Assembly (NCBI RefSeq): GCF_001646665.1
Contig: NZ_LWBU01000001.1
Span: 60,650-107,595 of the forward strand
Source: Streptomyces noursei
GTDB lineage: Bacteria > Actinomycetota > Actinomycetes > Streptomycetales > Streptomycetaceae
DNA: 46,946 nucleotides
Direction: 5' to 3'
Shown here: positions 16,327 through 25,232 of the stretch, one piece after another
How the letters are laid out: every line of letters begins with the position of its first letter
How positions within the stretch are numbered: the first letter of the stretch is position 1
Made by a program: the position numbers and the translations under genes
The notes under the pieces: generated by a model
Database searches by the model: none
Told to the model about the DNA's origin: nothing
The model's input: the letters and a program-made list of their open reading frames with translations, nothing else

Positions 16327-17853
16327 GTGACTTCGCCTGCCTCGACGGAATTCGTTCCGCCCCAGCTCAGCGCGGGGCCGCGGCCCGCGCAGGGCCCGGC
16401 CGCCGACGAAGGGCTCGCGCGGCGGCTGCGCGCGCTCGCGTGCACCGCGCCCCTGCACGACCTGGACGCGCGCAAGGCGAACCTGGCGGGGGAGTACTCG
16501 ACGTACGCCATGGCGGAGGTCGCCCTCGCGGCGATCGACCTCGTCACGCTCAACATGGACTTCGACACCGGCGCCGACCACGAGCAGATCGTCGCCCGGC
16601 TGCTGCCCCGCATCGCCGCCCAGGCCCCGCAGCGCCCCGCCGCCGAGCACGAGCGGGTGGCCCGCTGGGTGCTGGAGAACCTGATCAACGTCGGCAGCGT
16701 CGACCGGGGCTTCCGCGCCGTGTACGGCACGTTCGGCACCGACGGTGTCTACGTGCGCCGCGACTACGACTTCAAGCTCATCGAGGAGGTCCCCGGCTAC
16801 GGCGGCGCCGTTTACCTGCGGACCACCGACGAGGCGGTCAACGTCCTCGTCGGCGCCCTCGACACCGACGTCACCAGCGCCCAGATCGCGGCCGAGGTCA
16901 AGCTGGAGGTGCTGATCAGCCGCGGCCGGCTGGCCGACGCCCAGCTCGCCGCCGAGCAGGCCAGGTACCGCACCGTGCAGTACGCCGAGACGCTGCGCAG
17001 GACCCTGGAGGCCACCCGGCGCAACGTCCGGGCCGTCGACTGGCTCGGCGCCGTACCGGACATGATCGACGAGGCGCTCGACCACGTCGCCGACCGCTAC
17101 CGCCACGAGAACGCCATCCTCACCAACATCCGCAAGGCGCGCGACGAGGCCGAGGACCAGGAGCACAAGCGGCGCGCGGCCGAGCTGGTCGACATCGTCA
17201 AGGACTGCATCCGCCGCCACACCCAGCTCCAGTCACGCCTCCTGGAGGCCGGGCCGCTGTTCCGGGCCGAACAGGACCGGCAGGCCTTCGCCCGGCCCAC
17301 CGCCCGCTCGGGACTCGACCTCTACGGCCAGCTGGTCGCACCCGTCCTGCCGCTCCCCGTGGAAGAGGCCATCAAGGTCACCGACGCGTACTTCGCCCAC
17401 GGCACGGGGCTGCGCGCCCCCGGCGCGGTCCGGATGGGCGACCTGGTCGAACTGCTGCTGACCCCGCCGGTGGAGCGCGAGCACCTGGGCGCCGAGATGC
17501 CCGAACCCGACCTGATCGCGACGCCCGACGACAGCCGGTTCAGCGAAGCGCAGCTGGCGACCGCCATGGACCTGCTCGACCTGGAGCACGACGCGCCGCG
17601 CCGCCTCTCCGGGCTGCTCGCCGAGGCCCGCCGTCTCGACCCCGAACTGCCCTACCTGGTGGCCCTGCTGGCCGTGCACGCGGCGAGCCCCCCGGTCGGC
17701 ACGGCGTACCGGCAGGGCGAGGAGCGCCTGCTGTTCGCCGTCGACGACGGCACCGAACTCGACGACCCGGAGTTCGGCGGCGCCGACCTGATCGTCGGCA
17801 CCGCCCTGCTGGACGCGGTGGGCATGGCCGCCGACCGCAAGGACACGGCATGA
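16327..17853 (+). CDS. MukF/MksF/JetA-like kleisin subunit of a condensin-type complex
   Basis: A 508-aa soluble protein. Residues about 25-170 are helical with a winged-helix-like part (HERVARWVLENLINVGSVDRGFRAVYG, then a beta-wing VYVRRDYDFKLIEEV). Residues about 200-330 are a charged coiled coil (ARYRTVQYAETLRRTLEATR, RKARDEAEDQEHKRRAAELV). The C-terminal part (330-508) is again helical with an ELxxLL-type region. Winged helix, long helices, C-terminal winged helix is the MukF/JetA plan, and the two following genes fit MukE and MukB in size and order. Sequence identity to a named family is not asserted. GTG 16327 is chosen from frame onset and the leaderless-type -10. A possible role is kleisin bridging the ATPase heads of the SMC-like protein. 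Confidence 0.7.
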   Translation: MTSPASTEFVPPQLSAGPRPAQGPAADEGLARRLRALACTAPLHDLDARKANLAGEYSTYAMAEVALAAIDLVTLNMDFDTGADHEQIVARLLPRIAAQAPQRPAAEHERVARWVLENLINVGSVDRGFRAVYGTFGTDGVYVRRDYDFKLIEEVPGYGGAVYLRTTDEAVNVLVGALDTDVTSAQIAAEVKLEVLISRGRLADAQLAAEQARYRTVQYAETLRRTLEATRRNVRAVDWLGAVPDMIDEALDHVADRYRHENAILTNIRKARDEAEDQEHKRRAAELVDIVKDCIRRHTQLQSRLLEAGPLFRAEQDRQAFARPTARSGLDLYGQLVAPVLPLPVEEAIKVTDAYFAHGTGLRAPGAVRMGDLVELLLTPPVEREHLGAEMPEPDLIATPDDSRFSEAQLATAMDLLDLEHDAPRRLSGLLAEARRLDPELPYLVALLAVHAASPPVGTAYRQGEERLLFAVDDGTELDDPEFGGADLIVGTALLDAVGMAADRKDTA

Positions 17854-17955
17854 CGGGCACCGCCGCCGTCACCGACGCCGGCCGCCGCGCGTGACCCGGG
17901 CCGCCCGTACCGCCCCGCCCCCACCACGATCCACCCGCACCGAGGAGCCCCAGCC

Positions 17956-18873
17956 GTGAGCGACCACCACGCCGAGCACGCCGACGCGTGGAGCGAGCCG
18001 GACGTCCACGAGACGGCCCAGCCCGGCACCGCGACCCCCACCGGCGGCCCGGCCGTCACGCCCGCCGACGCGGCCGACGCCGCCCGCCTGGTCTCCTTCG
18101 GGCTCCAGCCCAAGCTGCTCCCCGCCCGCGACGCCGAGTACGCCGACCTGCTCCGCCGCTACCGCGAGGAGCCCGCCTTCGCGCGGATCGCCGACGCGGT
18201 CGCCACCGGCCTGGGCCTCATCGTCCTGGAGGTGTCCCCGCGCGCCGGCATGGCCGTCACCGCCGCCGAGGACTCGGTCTTCGCCGTCCGCATGGGCGAC
18301 TACGCCCGCCGCGCCTCCACCGACTCCGGCGACCGCTTCCTCCACGGCCTGGCCCACCTCGCCGTCGCCGCCATGGCGTTCCCGCGCCCCGATGACCTCG
18401 CCGACGACGGGTACATCGGCCGCATCACCGTCAACGGCGTCGACGCCTTCGTACGCCAGGCCTGCCGCCGCCTGGAGGAGCGCGCCGAGGAGCAGGGCGA
18501 GAACACCGACCCCGCCACCGACGCCCCCGGCCTGGAGGCCGCCTGGCGCATCTACGCGCGGCGCAGCTCGACCGGCGCCACCAAGGACGCCCGCCGCCTC
18601 GCCGGTTCCACCACCGGCATCATCGGCAAGGCCGTCGCCTTCCTCACCGACTCCGGGTTCCTCCAGCGCACCGGGGACGAGGGCGGCGGCTCCTACCGCA
18701 CCACCGCCCGCTACCAGCTCCAGGTCCGCGACCTGGCCGGCAGCGCCGCCATGGCCGAACTGCTGGACCTGGGCGTCGTCCCGGTCACGGACGGCTCCGC
18801 CACCCTCCTGCCACCGCCCGAGGGCGACGACCTCGAGCTCGCCGCCGACGCCGGCCTGCCCTTCCACGCCTGA
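17956..18873 (+). CDS. MukE/MksE/JetB-like winged-helix subunit
   Basis: A 305-aa acidic protein. The N-terminal 45 residues are disordered (Thr/Ala/Asp-rich), followed by LVSFGLQPKLLPARDAEYADLLRRYREEPAFARIADAVATGLGLIVLEV, then two helix-rich wing-containing regions (GRITVNGVDAFVRQACRRLEE near 155-175; IIGKAVAFLTDSGFLQRTGDEGGGSYRTTARYQLQVRDLA near 220-260). The second is a convincing winged helix with a beta-hairpin, and an L-L-x-L-G tail follows. MukE/JetB proteins have this tandem winged-helix make-up and small size. GTG 17956 follows GAGGAG with 6-nt spacing. It lies between the kleisin-like and SMC-like genes, 102 bp after the first and 40 bp before the third. The role is inferred from architecture and operon. 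Confidence 0.68.
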   Translation: MSDHHAEHADAWSEPDVHETAQPGTATPTGGPAVTPADAADAARLVSFGLQPKLLPARDAEYADLLRRYREEPAFARIADAVATGLGLIVLEVSPRAGMAVTAAEDSVFAVRMGDYARRASTDSGDRFLHGLAHLAVAAMAFPRPDDLADDGYIGRITVNGVDAFVRQACRRLEERAEEQGENTDPATDAPGLEAAWRIYARRSSTGATKDARRLAGSTTGIIGKAVAFLTDSGFLQRTGDEGGGSYRTTARYQLQVRDLAGSAAMAELLDLGVVPVTDGSATLLPPPEGDDLELAADAGLPFHA

Positions 18874-18913
18874 CACGCGCAACACGACAGCACACGACTG
18901 AGAGTCCGCCGAC

Positions 18914-21900
18914 ATGTACGAGTTGTCCCGGGTCCGCCTCTACTCCATCGGGCCGGCCGGTGCGCGCTACGCCGACACCGTGCTGGACCTGCGCGGAGTG
19001 GGCGCGCCCGTGCCCAACCCCGCCCCCATGCAGGCGGAGTTCTTCGAGGAGGAGCCGGTCGGTCCGCCGCGCCGTCCCGCGCCCGCGGGCGTGCTCTTCC
19101 TGGAGAACGGCGGCGGCAAGTCCGTCCTGCTCAAGCTGATCTTCTCGGTGATGCTGCCGGGCCACCGCAACACCCTCGGCGGCGCCAGCTCCGGCGTGCT
19201 GCGCAAGTTCCTGCTCGCCGACGACTGCGGCCACGTGGCCCTGGAGTGGCAGCACACGCTCACCGGCGAACTGGTGGTGGTCGGCAAGGTCAGCGAGTGG
19301 CGCGGCCGGCAGGTCTCCAACGACCCGCGCAAGTTCGCCGAGGCCTGGTACTCCTTCCGCCCCGGGCCCGGCCTCAGCCTCGACTCCCTCCCCGTCGCCG
19401 AAGCCACCTCCGTTCGCCCGCCCGCCGAGGGGATCTCCGGAGCCCAGGGCCGACGGCGCACCATGAAGGGCTTCCGGGACGCCCTCACGGAGGCGGGCAA
19501 GGCGTACCCGCACCTGGAGGTGTACTGGGAGGAGATCCACGACCGCTGGAACGAGCACCTCGGCGACCTGGGCCTGGACCCCGAACTCTTCCGCTACCAG
19601 CGGGAGATGAACGCCGACGAGGGCGAGGCGGCCGGCCTCTTCGCGGTGAAGAAGGACTCCGACTTCACCGACCTGCTGCTGCGCGCGGTCACCGACACCC
19701 GCGACACGGACGGCCTCGCCGACCTGGTCAGCGGCTTCGGCAACAAGCTGGGCCGCCGCGCCGAACTCACCGCCGAGCGGGACTTCACCGCCGGCTCGGT
19801 CGACCTCCTCGGGCGGATCGTCGACGCGGCCGGCACACGCGCGCGTGCCCGGGACGTCCACGCGGGCGCCGAGCGCCGCACCCGCACGCTGGCCACCCGC
19901 CTCTCCGCCCGGGCCGCCGAGGAGCGGGGCCGTGCCGCCGAACTGGCCGAGCTGGTCACCGGGGCCGCCGACACGGTCACCGGGGCCGAGCGGGCCCGCG
20001 CCCGCGCCTCCCACATCGCCGCCGAACTGGCCTACCGCCACGCGTCGCTGGCCCTCGCCGCCGCCGAGAAGGGCGCCGCCGCCCAGCGCCGCGAACTGAC
20101 CGACGCCCGCACCCTGCACGCCGCATGGCAGGCCGCCGAAGCCGTCCTGAGGCACCGCGCCGCCGCCGACCGCTCCGCGCGCGTGGCCGCCGCCATCCGC
20201 GAGGCCGAGCGGGACGCCGCGCCCGCGCTCGCCGCCCGCGCGAAGGCCGCCGCCGACCTCGTACGGGCGCTGCACGCCGCCGCCGAGGAGGGCGAGCGGC
20301 ACGCGGGCGAGGAGGAGGAGCGCTCGGCCGCGCTCCAGGAGGCGGGGGAGACCGCGCACCGCGACGCCACCGCCGCCGCCACCGAGGCCCAGCGCGCCCG
20401 CTCCGAGGCCGGCCACCTCCGTCAGCGCCTCGCCGAGGTGGAGCAGGAGACCGCCGAAGCCGTACGGGCCGGCTGGCTCGACGACACGGCCCCGGACGCC
20501 GACCCCGCCCGTGCGGCACTGGCCGCCAGCGACGCGGAGAAGACCACCGTCGCCGCCTGGGACACGGCCCGCGACGCCGCCCGCGCCGCGGCCGACCGCG
20601 CCCGTGAGGCCGCCGCCACCGAGTCCCGTGCCGAACTGGCCGCCGCCCGCGCCGCCGACGCCGCCCGGGCCGCCGAGAACGCCTACCAGGCCGAGCGCCG
20701 CGCCGCCGAGTCGATCGCCGCCGAGGAGCGCCTCGCCGAGCTGCTGAGCCTCCCGTCCACGGCCGGCGCGGCCACCGGCGGGGCGTCCGGCACCGGCGCG
20801 TCCACCGCCGAGCCGTCCGCCTCCCGGCCGGCCGTCCCGGGCCCCCGCCAGGGCGCGGACACCGGCTCCGGCTCCGGTACCGGCACCGGTGAAGCCACCG
20901 CGCCCCTGCGGGCGGCCGACGGGCCCCTCACCGTCGAGGAGTTCGACCGGTACGCCGACGAACTGCGCGACCTCCTCGACCAGGGCATCGCCTCCGCCGA
21001 ACGCAAGCTCTTCGAACTGCGCACCGCCGCCGCCGACGACTCCCGCATCCTCGGCGCCCTCGGCGACGGCGGACTGCTGCCGCCCGGCCCCGACGTCCTC
21101 GCCACCGTCGAGTACCTCGGCGAGCAGGGCATCCCCGCCCTCCCCGGCTGGCGCTACCTCGCCCAGGCCGTCGCCCCCGCCGACCACGCCGCGGTGCTGG
21201 CCGCCCGCCCCGAGCTGGTCGACGGCGTCGTGATCACCGACCCCGTCTCGTACGCCCGGGCACGCGAGGCCCTCGCCGGCGCCGCCCTGCTGCCGCGCTC
21301 CGCCGTGGCCGTGGGCACCGCCGCCGCGCTGCTCGCGCCCGTACCGGCGACCACCGGGCAGGACGCGGACACGGACGTCTTCCTCGTCCCGCCGAACCCG
21401 GCCATGCACGACGAGCACGCCGCCGACGAGGAGCGCCAGGCACTGCGCGCCCGTGCCGCCGCCCGCGACGAGGAGATCCGCACCCTCGCGGCCCGCCTCA
21501 CCGGCGACCGCTCGCTCGCCGCCCGCATCGGCTCCTGGCGCGCCGACTGCCCGCCCGGCATGCTCACCGAACTGGCGGAGGCCGCCACCGCCGCGCGCGA
21601 GGCCGCCGAGGCCGCCGAGGCCGCGCTCGCCGAGGCCCGCACCGTACGGGCGGAGGCCGACGAGGCCGCGGCGGACACCGCCCGCGTCCGCGACGAGCGG
21701 CAGGAGGCCGCACAGCGGGCGCGCCGCGTCGCCGACGCCCTCGCGGGCCTGGCCTTCCGGCTGCGCGAGCGGGCCGGCTGGCAGAGCAGGCTCCGCGAAC
21801 TGGCCGACGAGGCCGCCGAGTACGAGGCCCGCGCGCAGACCTGCCTGGAGCGGGCCCGCGCCGCCGACGAGGACCGCCGCGCGGCCCAGCGCGCCGCCGA

Positions 21901-23656
21901 CGACGCCCACCGCACCGCCCGCGCCCTGCGCGCCGAACGCGCCGAGATCGCCGGCGCCCCGGAGAACCTGCCGGAGGCGGACGCCGACGCCCCCCGCGTA
22001 CCGCTGGCCGCCCTCCGCGAGGCCTACCGAGCGGCCTCCCAGCTGTACGAGAAGGTCGGCGTCGGCGCGGACCTGCGCGCCGAGCAGGCCCGCGCCGAGA
22101 GCGACGAGAGCGCCGCCCTCGCCGAGCTGGACCGCCTCACCAACAAGGTCCGCACCCGGGCCGCCCAGCTGCTGGAGAGCCCCGACGGCGCCGACGGCCC
22201 GTCGCGCCAGGCCGCGGCCGCCCGCGCCGAGTCCCTGGTCCAGATGCTGGAGTCCCGGGCGTCGGAGGCCAGCGAGAAGCTCGGCCGGCTGCGCGGTGAG
22301 GCGGAGCGGCTGGCCCCCGTGGACGGCGAGGCGCACACCGAGCTGCCCGAGGAGCTGGTGCCCGCCGACGCCGAGCACGCCCAGTCGCTCCTGCGCACCG
22401 CCACCACCGAACTGGCCGTCCGCACCGACGCGCTGGAGACCGCCCGCGCCACCCACGCCCGGCTCCTGCGGGACCACCGCGCCGCCGAGGACGCCGCGAG
22501 CGGCTTCGACGAGACCGCCGCCCTCCTGCGCGACCTGCTGCGGGAGCACACCGACGAGGACGGGGAGAGCCCCGACCCGTACCCGGGCAGCCTGGAGGAG
22601 GCGCGCCGGTCCGCCGCCGAGACCCGGCGCTCCCTGCGCGGCTGTTCCGCCGACCTGTCGGCCGCCGAGGCCGCCGTCCGCGAGGCATGCGACATCCTCG
22701 TACGCCACGCCAACTCCACCCGCTACGAACAGGTCCGCACCCCCGCCCGGCAGCAGATCCGCGAACTGCCCGCGTCGGCGCTGCCCGAGCACGCCGCCAA
22801 GTGGGCCGAGGCCTTCGCGCCCCGGCTGCGCGTCCTCACCGACGAGCTGGCCCAGCTGGAGCGCAACCGCGACTCGATCGTCGACCGGCTGCGCGGACTG
22901 GTGGAGTCCGCTCTGGCCACGCTCCGCTCGGCGCAGCGGTTGTCCCGGCTCCCCGAGGGCCTGGGCGAGTGGTCCGGCCAGGAGTTCCTGCGCATCCGGT
23001 TCGAGGAGCCCGACCAGGCCACGCTCGTCGAGCGGCTCGGCGAGGTCGTCGACGAGGCGACCCGCGCCGCCGTCAGGAAGAACTCCGACATGCGCCGCGA
23101 CGGCATGTCGCTGCTGCTCCGCGGCGTCCAGGCCGCCCTCGAACCCAAGGGCGTCGCGGTGGAGATCCTCAAGCCCGACGCGGTGCTGCGCGCCGAGCGG
23201 GTGCCGGTCGGGCAGATGGGCGACGTCTTCTCGGGCGGGCAGCTGCTCACCGCCGCCATCGCCCTGTACTGCACGATGGCCGCCCTGCGGAGCAACGACC
23301 GGGGCCGCGACAAGCACCGGCACGCCGGCACGCTGTTCCTCGACAACCCGATCGGCCGCGCCAACGCCACGTATCTGCTGGAGCTCCAGCGTGCGGTGTC
23401 GGACGCGCTCGGCGTCCAGCTGCTCTACACCACGGGCCTGTTCGACACGACGGCGCTCGCCGAGTTCCCGCTGGTCATCCGGCTGCGCAACGACGCGGAC
23501 CTGCGGGCGGGCCTGAAGTACATCAGCGTCGAGGAACACCTGAGGCCCGGCCTGCCGCAGCCGCCGGCCGAGGGGGAGACGGTGGTGCACGGGGAGATCA
23601 CCGCCACCCGCATGTTCAAGCGCGCCCCGGCCCAGGAACCGGCGGTCGCCGAATAG
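18914..23656 (+). CDS. MukB/MksB/JetC-like SMC-type ATPase (1580 aa)
   Basis: A 1580-aa ATPase with globular head parts at both ends joined by two very long Ala/Glu/Arg-rich coiled coils (about residues 310-610 and 860-1370). The N-terminal head carries the P-loop LENGGGKSVLLKLIF (K69, S70). The C-terminal head carries the ABC signature FSGGQLLTAAIALY (SGGQ at 1440-1443) and the Walker B-like LFLDNPIGRAN (D1477, N1478). The centre (about 612-855) is a Gly/Thr/Ser-rich linker followed by a folded block containing ILGALGDGGLLPPGPDVLATV and VDGVVITDPVSYARAREAL, probably the hinge. Two features are unusual: the first P-loop glycine is Leu63, and the usual catalytic Glu after the Walker B Asp is Asn. 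ATG 18914 has a weak SD. It is the last gene of the operon, and no JetD/MksG-like nuclease gene follows. Confidence 0.85.
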   Translation: MYELSRVRLYSIGPAGARYADTVLDLRGVGAPVPNPAPMQAEFFEEEPVGPPRRPAPAGVLFLENGGGKSVLLKLIFSVMLPGHRNTLGGASSGVLRKFLLADDCGHVALEWQHTLTGELVVVGKVSEWRGRQVSNDPRKFAEAWYSFRPGPGLSLDSLPVAEATSVRPPAEGISGAQGRRRTMKGFRDALTEAGKAYPHLEVYWEEIHDRWNEHLGDLGLDPELFRYQREMNADEGEAAGLFAVKKDSDFTDLLLRAVTDTRDTDGLADLVSGFGNKLGRRAELTAERDFTAGSVDLLGRIVDAAGTRARARDVHAGAERRTRTLATRLSARAAEERGRAAELAELVTGAADTVTGAERARARASHIAAELAYRHASLALAAAEKGAAAQRRELTDARTLHAAWQAAEAVLRHRAAADRSARVAAAIREAERDAAPALAARAKAAADLVRALHAAAEEGERHAGEEEERSAALQEAGETAHRDATAAATEAQRARSEAGHLRQRLAEVEQETAEAVRAGWLDDTAPDADPARAALAASDAEKTTVAAWDTARDAARAAADRAREAAATESRAELAAARAADAARAAENAYQAERRAAESIAAEERLAELLSLPSTAGAATGGASGTGASTAEPSASRPAVPGPRQGADTGSGSGTGTGEATAPLRAADGPLTVEEFDRYADELRDLLDQGIASAERKLFELRTAAADDSRILGALGDGGLLPPGPDVLATVEYLGEQGIPALPGWRYLAQAVAPADHAAVLAARPELVDGVVITDPVSYARAREALAGAALLPRSAVAVGTAAALLAPVPATTGQDADTDVFLVPPNPAMHDEHAADEERQALRARAAARDEEIRTLAARLTGDRSLAARIGSWRADCPPGMLTELAEAATAAREAAEAAEAALAEARTVRAEADEAAADTARVRDERQEAAQRARRVADALAGLAFRLRERAGWQSRLRELADEAAEYEARAQTCLERARAADEDRRAAQRAADDAHRTARALRAERAEIAGAPENLPEADADAPRVPLAALREAYRAASQLYEKVGVGADLRAEQARAESDESAALAELDRLTNKVRTRAAQLLESPDGADGPSRQAAAARAESLVQMLESRASEASEKLGRLRGEAERLAPVDGEAHTELPEELVPADAEHAQSLLRTATTELAVRTDALETARATHARLLRDHRAAEDAASGFDETAALLRDLLREHTDEDGESPDPYPGSLEEARRSAAETRRSLRGCSADLSAAEAAVREACDILVRHANSTRYEQVRTPARQQIRELPASALPEHAAKWAEAFAPRLRVLTDELAQLERNRDSIVDRLRGLVESALATLRSAQRLSRLPEGLGEWSGQEFLRIRFEEPDQATLVERLGEVVDEATRAAVRKNSDMRRDGMSLLLRGVQAALEPKGVAVEILKPDAVLRAERVPVGQMGDVFSGGQLLTAAIALYCTMAALRSNDRGRDKHRHAGTLFLDNPIGRANATYLLELQRAVSDALGVQLLYTTGLFDTTALAEFPLVIRLRNDADLRAGLKYISVEEHLRPGLPQPPAEGETVVHGEITATRMFKRAPAQEPAVAE

Positions 23657-23749
23657 CCCGTGCCCGGCACGCGCCGACGGAGGTCCGGGCAGGCCGGCAC
23701 CCTCAACGGCCGTCGGCAGTCGCCAGTCGGCCCCGGCGGAGGCGTGCGC

Positions 23750-23779
23750 GCCGCCCCCGTCGTGGCCGGCGGGGGCGGC
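23750..23779. terminator. Bidirectional terminator hairpin
   Basis: GCCGCCCCCG (23750-23759) pairs perfectly with CGGGGGCGGC (23770-23779) around a 10-nt loop. It lies between the convergent condensin-like operon and the GAPDH gene. There is no U-tract, as is usual in high-GC actinobacteria. Confidence 0.6.
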
Positions 23780-23791
23780 TGGGCCCGGCGG

Positions 23792-24790
23792 TCAGCGGCC
23801 GGCGAGCAGCTCCAGCGTGTCGATCACGCGGTTCGAGAAGCCCCACTCGTTGTCGTACCACGCGACCACCTTGACGCGGCGGCCGTCGACGCGGGTGAGG
23901 GCCGAGTCGAAGATCGACGAGGCGGGGTTGCCGACGATGTCGGACGAGACGAGCGGGTCGTCGGAGTACTCGAGGACGCCGGCGAGCGGCCCGTCCGCCG
24001 CGGCGCGGTACGCCGCCAGCACGTCGTCGCGCGTCACGTCGCGGGCGACGGTCGTGTTGAGCTCGACGATCGAGCCCACCGGCACCGGTACGCGGATCGA
24101 GTCGCCCGACAGGCGGCCGTCGAGGTTCGGCAGCACCAGGCCGATCGCCTTGGCGGCGCCGGTCGTGGTCGGCACGATGTTGACGCCGGCGGCCCGGGCG
24201 CGACGGGCGTCGCGGTGCGGACCGTCCTGCAGGTTCTGCTCCTGCGTGTAGGCGTGCACCGTCGTCATGAACCCGTGCTCGATGCCGGCGAGTTCATCGA
24301 GAACCTTCGCCAGCGGCGCCAGCGCGTTGGTGGTGCAGGAGGCGTTCGAGACGATCGTGTGCAGGGCCGGGTCGTACGCGTCGGTGTTGACCCCGTACGC
24401 CAGCGTGACGTCGGCGCCGTCCGACGGCGCGCTGACGAGCACCTTCTTCGCGCCCGCGTCGAGGTGGGCGCCGGCGGCCCCGGCCGAGGTGAACCGGCCG
24501 GTGGCCTCCAGGACGATGTCGACGCCGAGGTCCGCCCACGGCAGCCGCGCCGGTTCGCGTTCGGCATGCACCGCGATCCGGCGGCCGTCCACGACGAGGG
24601 TGTTCCCGTCGGCGACCACCGGGCGCCCGAGCCGGCCGGCCGTGCTGTCGAAGGCGAGCAGCCGGGCGAGGGCGGCGGGCTCCGTCAGGTCGTTGACGGC
24701 CACGATCTCCAGGGCACTGTCGCGCTCCAGCAGCGCGCGCAGCACATTGCGTCCGATGCGGCCGAATCCGTTGATGGCGATGCGAGTCAT
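23792..24790 (-). CDS. gap: Glyceraldehyde-3-phosphate dehydrogenase
   Basis: A 332-aa type I GAPDH, catalysing NAD(P)-dependent oxidation of glyceraldehyde-3-phosphate in glycolysis/gluconeogenesis. The NAD-binding fold starts TRIAINGFGRIGRNVLRAL. The catalytic centre is SNASCTTNALAP with Cys152. HAYTQEQNLQDGPHRD, the PTTTGAAKAIG phosphate loop and WYDNEWGFSNR near the C-terminus are all present. Nothing is truncated. I used ATG 24790 because the fold begins there; a frame extension upstream has no homology features. The upstream region has a purine-rich SD (AAGGGA). Streptomycetes often carry more than one gap gene, and this one is not in a glycolytic operon, so it may be an accessory copy. 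That is inference. Confidence 0.96.
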   Translation of the reverse strand: MTRIAINGFGRIGRNVLRALLERDSALEIVAVNDLTEPAALARLLAFDSTAGRLGRPVVADGNTLVVDGRRIAVHAEREPARLPWADLGVDIVLEATGRFTSAGAAGAHLDAGAKKVLVSAPSDGADVTLAYGVNTDAYDPALHTIVSNASCTTNALAPLAKVLDELAGIEHGFMTTVHAYTQEQNLQDGPHRDARRARAAGVNIVPTTTGAAKAIGLVLPNLDGRLSGDSIRVPVPVGSIVELNTTVARDVTRDDVLAAYRAAADGPLAGVLEYSDDPLVSSDIVGNPASSIFDSALTRVDGRRVKVVAWYDNEWGFSNRVIDTLELLAGR

Positions 24791-24905
24791 GAGTGAGGTC
24801 CCTTCCCTTCGCCACCAGAGTCGCCCGCGGCAACCACCGCTGACAGTGGCGCGATCGCCACGGTTCACAAGGATCCCGCCACGCGGGCGGCGCCGACCGG
24901 ACAGG

Positions 24906-25232
24906 CCCGGTCATGCGTCCCGGCCCTTCGCCCCCGGTCACGCGCCTGGACCGCGCCCCCGATCACGCCCCTGGCCGTTCGCCCCGGATCACCCGCCCCC
25001 GGTCATGCGCCCTGGGCAGTCCCCGACCTTCCCCTGGCGCACCTCGCCCCGGTCCTCCGCCGTGCTCCTCCCCACAGGTCGCTCGCCCCAAATCACCGGC
25101 CCCGGCCACTCGCCCGCGTCACCCCGCTCCTGGTCACGCCCGGTCGGTCGCCCGACCTCCGCCACCCGGTCCGGGGCACGCGGCGCGGCTCACTCGGTAC
25201 GGCTCACCCGGGCCGGGGCACGTCGCCGCCGT
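24906..25232. repeat. Degenerate CCGGTCA-type repeat region (non-coding)
   Basis: Gene-free stretch between the gap and GlxA-type genes (full gap 24791-25232). From 24906 to about 25140 it holds at least eight imperfect copies of a core like gcccccggtcacgcg (for example near 24907, 24934, 24959, 24984, 24999, 25046, 25085 and 25127) at spacings of about 15-27 bp. No frame has coding-type GC3 or a plausible start. The part just before 24800 must contain the gap promoter, which I could not identify. Confidence 0.65.

Noticed and set aside
17850..17894. 14-codon frame starting at an ATGA overlap after the kleisin-like gene
   Set aside because: Too short to judge; no conservation evidence. It may only be part of the leader of the next gene.
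18785..23590. 1601-codon open frame on the minus strand across the SMC-like gene
   Set aside because: Gly/Gln/Leu/Val-rich antisense frame typical of high-GC coding DNA. The plus frame carries Walker A, the ABC signature and coiled coils.
23657..23791. Search for a JetD/MksG-like gene after the SMC-like gene
   Set aside because: Only a hairpin and the end of the opposing gap gene are present. No nuclease- or Toprim-like frame was found on either side of the operon.
24906..25150. Possible CRISPR array
   Set aside because: Repeats are degenerate, irregularly spaced at 15-27 bp, without unique spacers of constant length or cas genes.
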